In this document: positions 57,491 to 64,000 of the stretch, piece after piece
Layout: the number at the start of each line of letters is the position of its first letter
How positions within the stretch are numbered: the first letter of the stretch is position 1
DNA from: Meghimatium bilineatum
Taxonomy: Eukaryota > Mollusca > Gastropoda > Stylommatophora > Philomycidae
DNA length: 64,000 nt
Direction of reading: 5' to 3'
Assembly: GCA_034231615.1 (NCBI GenBank)
Contig: CM067306.1
Coordinates: 41,402,761-41,466,760 of the forward strand
Position numbers and translations under genes: made by a program
The notes under the pieces: generated by a model
Told to the model about the DNA's origin: nothing
What the model saw: the letters and a program-made list of their open reading frames with translations, nothing else
The model's database searches: none

Positions 57491-58159
57491 TAACATTACT
57501 TACTAACAGTTAACTCAACATTGCTAGTATAGTACATGTAATGTCCGTGACAGTATAGTATTTTCTAGGTGGATCGATATTGCATATATTTTAAGTGTTT
57601 CTCAAACTGTTCTTGAATGTTAACATCAGGCAAGTCAAACAATCGCGGTTATTTTTTTTTAATGGTAAATGAGCGCGTCTGTTGAACGAAGTCTTGTATT
57701 GTATTTATATCAGAGCTCATATAACGAAACTGGACTAACGTTCCCGGTTGATAGGAACATAACCTGATCATGGAGGTACTAAACAGAATTTGTGCACTAT
57801 ACATTTGTGCACTATCATATCGTAAGAAGAAAACGAGTTCTTTATATATCGTGTACGCAAATTTGACACTTTATATATCGTGTACGCAAATTTGACACTT
57901 TATATATCGTGTATGCAAATTTGACACTTTATATATCGTGTACGCAAATTTGACACTTTTCAATTAACAGCATATGAGAAGAATACATACTTCATTTAAC
58001 ATGTTTTGTGAATGCTAAGGGAGGGGCATTGGCCCACAGAGACAGATATCTACAGAAAGTTGTATTTGAACCTTGAGGAGCTTCCAAATACAGCAGCATT
58101 TATGAAGAAAACCAGACTTCTTTGCTGTGTAGACTCGTTAAACTGCGAACGAGAAAAAG
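57491..58159. repeat. 29-bp repeat, four copies at 57840-57960, rest unassigned
   Basis: Unit 'ctttatatatcgtgtacgca' plus 'aatttgaca', four copies with one C/T change. No other feature is seen in this interval. Confidence 0.88.
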
Positions 58160-58680
58160 AAGAAAATTATTAGTCCATACTTTCCTTTACCCACTCTTCT
58201 TTTTCCACCCACAACTGTTTCCTGTAGGATAGTTTTGGAAAGTGAATCATGCCTTATTACGTGACCAAATACACGTTTCAGATGTTTTACCACTGTCCTG
58301 AGATATTATTGTTGACTGTATGAGTATTTATTTGGTTTCTTAAGGCTAGGTGGTTTTACGCTCTGTATAGTGAATACAAAATATTCGTCTGTAACATTTG
58401 TTTTCAAAAACATGTATTCTCCTTTCGATTTACGCTGTAATTGTCCAACCCTCATATCCATACAATATAATAGGTATTACTGTTTTATATAGATTGATTT
58501 ATTATAGAGATTTATATAGATTGATCTTCTCTGCTATAGGTATTCTGCTCTTCCAAATTGTATTTAATCTGAACTTGAATCCGGTACTTTCGTCGTCACA
58601 GACGCGCACTTTACCTCGCCACCACAGAGCCAAACATCTTACATGATAGAATGCACAACAGTGTGCATTTTCTATATTAT
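58160..58680 (-). pseudogene. RTE-like relic with internal duplication
   Basis: Minus strand: GFKFRLNTIWKSRIPIAEKI, NLYKSL, then a repeated INLYKTVIPIILYGYEGWTI, IERRIHVFENKC, and further on VFGHVIRHDSLSKTILQ with basic KRRVGKG. These are the 'K..LY.SLV.P.LLYG.E.WT' and 'FGHV.R..SLSKTILQ' blocks of an RTE-like protein. A short stretch coding INLYK is tandemly duplicated at about 58485-58535. Confidence 0.82.
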
Positions 58681-59575
<895 letters not shown>

Positions 59576-59668
59576 TAGACTTGCGTTGTGATTCGTGCAA
59601 GAGTTCTTGCTGCGATATTTGATGAATTCGGACGGCACAAGTTTTAAAACGCACTCTAATCTCTAAAC

Positions 59669-59790
59669 CTCTCAGAAAGCAATGGCAAACTACTAAGCAT
59701 ATTATCTTGCCTAAAAAAATCACTAAGCCAAATAATTCTGGGTTGATGGCTACGTCCTAAATAGGATACGCTATCAATTATTATAATCTT
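59669..59790 (+). repeat. SINE D core, forward copy
   Basis: 'cagaaagcaatggcaaacta', 'ttgcctaaaaaaatcactaa' and 'gggttgatggctacgtccta' align with the reverse of 7980-8105. No tRNA-like head is visible here. Confidence 0.82.
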
Positions 59791-60159
59791 TAAAACTATA
59801 TTGTGTTTGACAAATAACAACCACGTAATGTTTTGCATTGATCTTGATACATAGCACGTCAGCTGTTTGGGATCTATTTTACTGACTGAGAAACATTGAT
59901 ATGGCTGACACAACTTATTCAAATTATTACATCCAGCTGTTGTCTGTTGGCAGAAATGTTTCCATTTCCTTTCACTGAAATTACTAGTTCATGATCCGAC
60001 TTAAACTAACAGTAGCCATCAATCAACATATATTAGACCTGTTGGGTAATTTGGAATAATCATTATAAAGTTCCACTTTCGACTTTTCCCGATATTATAC
60101 TACATCATACTGGAAATCTAGCAGCATCATTGTTCTACTACAAGAGAGCTCATCATCAT

Positions 60160-60480
60160 CATCATCAATTGCCGTCTACGTAACGAAGGTTGGCTGCAAC
60201 AGATTTCCAACATCCCCTGTCTCTTGTTTTGGTGGTGCACTCTGCTAGACTGAAACCTGTTCATCTTGGGATGTTACTCTCCCACTTGTATCTCTATCTA
60301 CCTCTTGCTCGCTTCCCTTTGGCTTTACCCTCAAGTAAGGTCTTCAATAAGGTGTCATGTCTTTTAATGTGCCCAAAATATTTTATTTGCCTGATCTTTA
60401 TTTCTCTTAGTAATTCTTTCTTCATATTAAGAGCTCCTACGGGATTTAGAAAACGAGCGTAAACAAATGTACAAAACAAA
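60160..60480 (-). pseudogene. RTE-like tail relic
   Basis: Minus strand: MKKELLREIKIRQIKYFGHI, KRHDTLLKTLLEGKAKGKRA, RGR, a frame slip, then RVHHQNKRQGMLEICCSQPS and LRRRQ. It matches 'IK.RQL.YFGHI.RHD...LLEGK..GKR.RGR' and the tail 'AECT....DR..WR......PSLRR'. The (ATC)n at about 60150-60167 is the 3' simple tail in reverse. Confidence 0.85.
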
Positions 60481-61180
60481 TCTTCGTCTCCATATATTGT
60501 TTTTATTCACAACACACGTCTCCCATATTTTCCCCAAACAAATGTTTCCTCTATTAAAAATGAAATCAAGAAAAATAAACATGCGCTATCCACGAATCTA
60601 TTTTCAGATTTAGAGGTCTTTCATGAACGTGAGATACACGAATAAAGAACACCACACATAGATTGCTAATCGACTAGAACGAAAAACATACAATATGTGA
60701 GCACAGATGAAGCAATATAGTCACTATGGAAAATATCTTAAACAGAACAGCCAAAACAAACATATTTAGGTATCGAAGCATTAGCCAATTCTACGTTACT
60801 CTCAGGTGTCATAACATATTCTAGCATACTCTGTTATCGCAACATTTACCGACTTTAGCTTACTCTATCAGGTATCCAAACATTGACAGTCTACTTTACT
60901 CTGTAAGATATCGCAACATTGACCTAGTCTATCTTACTCTATCAGGTATCCAAACATTGACAGTCACTACTTTACTCTGTAAGATATCGCAACATTGACC
61001 TAGTCAAGCTTACTCTATCGGATATCGCAACATTGATATAGTCTAGCTTACTTTATCATGTATAACCACATTGACATTCTACTTTACCAGGTGTTGCAAC
61101 ATTGAACAAGTGCGTTACTATATCAAGTATTGTAACATTGGCCGAGTCTATGTTACGCTATAGAACATCGCTGCGTTGAT
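60481..61180. repeat. Irregular repeats at 60760-61175
   Basis: 'tatcgcaacattgacctagt', 'tagcttactctatcaggtat' and 'ccaaacattgacagtctact' recur about eight times with variable spacing. 60481-60759 holds nothing recognised. Confidence 0.75.
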
Positions 61181-61189
61181 CAAATAAAA

Positions 61190-62110
61190 TGTACACCACT
61201 TTTCCTCCACCATTTATCTTTAGCTTTGTCCATTTGGAAGATGTTAGTCGGAAATGTGGCATGGAAATTAACATTAATAAGAGCAAGATATTCGTGACTA
61301 GTGACATCAAGCAAGATTCAAACATCAGTTTAAAACAGTCCTAAACTTGAAGAAGTTACCACCTTCATATATCTCGGGTTCGAAATATGTGATAATATCA
61401 ACTCGAGAAATGCATTTACATTATGACTAGAGATGGTGGTTACTTCTGTGGCAAGCACGAATAGAATTTGGAAAAGTAAGATCAGTATTAAAGTAAAGAT
61501 CGCCCGTGTGTTGCTGAGGCCCGAAAGGGGAGTAAAGAATAGCAACACTGTTTACCTTCCACGCATGTCGTAAAAGGCGACTAAGGAGGTTATGGGATGG
61601 AGTTGGCTGTCCCATCCCATATAGGGTAAGTGACTCAAAGCCATGCTGAAGTCGGATGAGTCAGGCCGAAAGGCGCAAATATCGCAGTAATGCTGTAAAC
61701 GATGACACAACGCATTCCGTTCTCCGGACTACATCCTGCTAATCTACAGGAGTTTAAGAACGAACGCAGAAGAAGAAAGTAAAGATCAATCTATTCAGAT
61801 CGCTAGTGCTAAGTATACTTCTATACCGATGTGAAAGCTGGACACTCAATGTAGACACAGAAAGAAGAATTCAGGCTTTTGAAAACAAGTGCTAGAAACA
61901 TAGGCTTATTTTAAGATTTAGCTATATAGACACAAGACAAATATATTCGTCTGGCAGCAAATAACAAACTTGCAGTTAACCAAGAGCCACTTGTGGTAGT
62001 AGGAAAACAGCGTAAATTTGTTTGCTTTGTACATTTGGCGAGACACGACTCACTTTCTACAATTATTTTGCAAGGAACGGTCGAGGGTAGAAGGAGACGA
62101 GGCGGTAAGG
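61190..62110 (+). pseudogene. RTE-like relic interrupted by a SINE
   Basis: Before the SINE the + strand reads CGMEININKSKIFVTSDI, then MVVTSVASTNRIWKSKISIK. After it comes LFRSLVLSILLYRCESWTLN, VDTERRIQAFENKC, then LRFSYIDT and an RVEGDEAVRK tail. Rejoined by sense, these are the segments after the RT palm ('..INKSKT', 'K..LF.SLVLSILLYGCESWTL', 'R.QAFE.KC') of one element. It is frameshifted and stop-containing. Confidence 0.9.
61502..61775 (+). repeat. SINE A, complete copy with 12-bp target duplication
   Basis: AAAGTAAAGATC flanks it exactly at 61490-61501 and 61776-61787. The 274-bp body runs from GCCCGTGTGTTGCTGAGGCC to CGAACGCAGAAGAAG and defines the family. Because it split the frame of an RTE relic, its borders are unambiguous. 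Its 'catgtcgtaaaaggcgacta' core resembles a core I associate with molluscan and other invertebrate SINEs. No clear A and B boxes are visible at the 5' end. Confidence 0.95.
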
Positions 62111-62252
62111 AAATCCGGGCTTGATAACATTAAGGAATGGTCATAGCATAATTGTTCTACTCTTCTGAATAGCTGAGGACAGAGGTGTTTGAAGGCTTTT
62201 TTTGTTGTCTCCAGTGTGACACCCTTACGACCCTAGGTTATGTGTCTTATGT

Positions 62253-62400
62253 CTACATTAAGTATTCTGCTCTTCTCTCTATATCTTCCTTGCTTTGCCA
62301 TATTACTAAGCCATCAGCGTACAGCAGTATTGCCATTTTTAAAGGATACTGACCATGTAATGTATTTTGACCATTTCGTGCATTAAAAAAAGACACAAAC
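62253..62400 (-). pseudogene. Reverse transcriptase fragment
   Basis: Minus strand: MAILLYADGLVIWQSKEDIE plus RRAEYLM. This is the RT catalytic strand 'LYADDL.IW....D', with the second Asp of YADD replaced by Gly. It is probably from a jockey/R1-type element. Upstream minus sequence is not recognisable. Confidence 0.7.
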
Positions 62401-62499
62401 ATACATTTTCCCATATTTTCTAGTTGAAGTTTGGCTACAAATTGTGTGGCAGATTCTTTTATGGATATTAACTGATTTATAAACAGAGACATCAGTGTT

Positions 62500-62740
62500 A
62501 GAGTGAAAATCAAACTGTATAACTAAATAACGCTTTCTATTGTGCTGTATGGTTGTGAGAGTTGAACACTCGCTGCGGACATGTGAATGATGACAGGCCT
62601 CGTAATACAAATGTTACACACGAATTCTACGAATCTTCTATAGAGAGCATAAGACACGTCTCTCTCAACGAGTAGTCTGGCGAGAGTATCACTCACGTCA
62701 CGTGACTCTGTAGCTAAATCAGGGCTGTAGATACGTCTTC
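62500..62740 (+). pseudogene. RTE-like relic, small
   Basis: With frame slips the + strand gives IVLYGCES-like and TLAADM-like pieces ('gctgtatggttgtgagagtt'), then a tail with SLSTSSLARVSLTSRDS. It resembles 'LLYGCESWTL.ADM' of RTE-like proteins. Confidence 0.55.
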
Positions 62741-63560
62741 GCTAAAAAACAAGGGGGAGGGGAACTAAAACAAAAGGTAATTTCTCCGCAAACGTGGGAT
62801 AGTTTCCGTATTCAATTTTGGGAATATTATTATGAGGATTTTGCTCCTTTTTTTTTGGGACTGCTTCCTAGTGCTAAATGTCATGTTTAAACTTTCCAAG
62901 TGTGTGTGTGGGGGGTGGTTTAATCCCCACCCCTTATCTACAGGCTTGAAATAAAGAAATAAAATGATAATTCCCAGGGACTTTTTATAAAAATGTGGCT
63001 AATGGTTGTAGCTATATCCTCAAATCACATATTTGTTATAGGTGTAAAACGCTCGTGTCTGATTGCTTACGCGGTGTAATTCTCATCCAAGTAATGTTAG
63101 CTTTCTTAGAAATTGTTGACCAGGGATGAGGGGGTTGGTGATTACAGACCATTCAAGAAATACATATTATCGTATGTATGAATACAACAGGAGAGCGAAG
63201 AATACGGTGATAACATTTTGATAAGTGATCGGAAATTTTTTTAATACCGGGTTTCCGATCAGTTCTGCAGGATCAAGCAAACTTTGGTTTCCATGTGCTG
63301 CGTTCGTGATCTATAATATTCAGATCTGACATATGCACTGACATATTTCAAACGATATCTTACCGCCAGGTGCTGATATATAGTTATTTCGTGTGCACTA
63401 TTTTATTATCTCTCTCTATCTCGCACATTCTTCCAGCAGGGTAAAAAGTGCAGTCATCTGTTTTGTTTGTCTTACTGTGTGCTGCATTATTATGTAACTG
63501 TTTTTGAACTGCTGCACTTTTGATGTAAACAGTAGATGGGCTGCATCTACTCAACATTTC
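62741..63560. other. No feature recognised
   Basis: A G run lies near 62910-62917. No gene or known repeat. Confidence 0.5.
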
Positions 63561-63561
63561 T

Positions 63562-63685
63562 TTAACGTTAGTTCTCAAACTCCCGCTGACACTCCTTTGT
63601 GGTTGGACAATGGTCCAACTAGATTTCCAGTAGGATGGAGTCCAAATGACGGAGATGTGGATCGACATATCCGACTTTCATGTCT
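63562..63685 (-). repeat. SINE A variant A2
   Basis: 'gttagttctcaaactcccgc', 'gacaatggtccaactagatt', 'tccagtaggatggagtccaa' and 'cgacatatccgac' match the A2 copies at 31030-31170 and 34017-34140. Confidence 0.75.
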
Positions 63686-63754
63686 ACTATACATTAATAT
63701 ATGGTGCAGATTCTTGTATAATGATCACGAATAAAAATAATGAATTGGGAAAAG

Positions 63755-63945
63755 ACGTAGCGCCACAGCGGTTAGCGAACTGGTTTCGCATATGAGTGGT
63801 CCTGGATTCATTCCCCAGTTGATAAGAAAAATTTTTCAGACCGCAACGGCTGCTGGGTCGGCCCAGACTTAATTTGGGTACCTGATCAGTCTGGGAAGTA
63901 AAGACTGCGAGGGAGAGAAGATGGCTACTGCCCTATCTCAGAGGC
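63755..63945 (+). repeat. SINE C, tRNA-derived
   Basis: 'tagcgccacagcggttagcg' (A-box-like) and 'gtcctggattcattcccc' (B-box-like GGATTCATTCC) form a tRNA-related head. A conserved-looking body follows: 'ctgctgggtcggcccagact', 'gggtacctgatcagtctggg' and 'gaagatggctactgccctat'. Only one copy lies in the window. It is not a functional tRNA gene: no acceptor or anticodon stems could be folded convincingly. Confidence 0.65.
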
Positions 63946-64000
63946 GGTATTATATAGTACATATACTATATAATATATTATATAGTATTATATACTACCT
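63946..64000. repeat. TA/TATAG-rich end
   Basis: 'tatatagtac' and 'atactatataatatattata' low-complexity sequence running into the window edge. Confidence 0.8.

Noticed and set aside
63755..63830. tRNA gene
   Set aside because: A and B boxes are present, but no convincing cloverleaf could be drawn, and a SINE-like body follows.

Overview
The window is animal nuclear DNA and contains no bacterial-style gene organisation. It is AT-rich. Exons of 84-308 bp with GT-AG borders are separated by introns of up to 9 kb, and most of the rest is transposon debris and tandem arrays. The organism is probably an invertebrate: the gene is clearly diverged from the vertebrate version as I remember it, and the repeats are mariner, RTE-like non-LTR elements and several tRNA-derived SINE families. 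One SINE core recalls SINEs known from molluscs. The phylum cannot be fixed from the sequence.

Positions 3502-22615 carry eleven + strand exons whose splice phases agree throughout (696 codons, no stop). The product matches SESTD1, the SEC14-domain and spectrin-repeat protein, from its first spectrin repeat onward. The SEC14-encoding exons must lie upstream of the window. The last exons encode a long disordered C-terminal extension that I do not recall in vertebrate SESTD1. A short candidate terminal exon with a stop follows at 22726-22809.

From 22.8 to 56.2 kb I see no host gene, only mobile elements and minisatellites. At 56267-56383 there is a convincing first coding exon, + strand, whose product resembles the N-terminus of CCDC141 (CAMDI). 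SESTD1 followed by CCDC141 in the same orientation is, as I recall it, the human order at 2q31.2. The window therefore appears to preserve an ancient gene neighbourhood. The rest of CCDC141 is not recognised and probably continues beyond 64 kb.

The repeat landscape has several layers. There is one mariner with perfect 30-bp inverted repeats and a frameshifted transposase, and about seventeen non-LTR relics, mostly 3' tails of RTE-like elements. There are Tigger-like, hAT-like and foldback non-autonomous DNA elements, at least four SINE families (here A, B, C, D) plus other dispersed repeats (E, F), and more than fifteen tandem arrays. Insertions are often nested. Examples are a SINE inside an RTE relic with a 12-bp target duplication, an RTE inside a minisatellite, and a foldback element inside an RTE tail.

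The most unusual pattern concerns splice sites. Several intronic arrays lie against exon borders, and their repeat units carry copies of a splice donor, an acceptor-like site or a branch-point-like motif. This is clearest after the exon ending at 10009.
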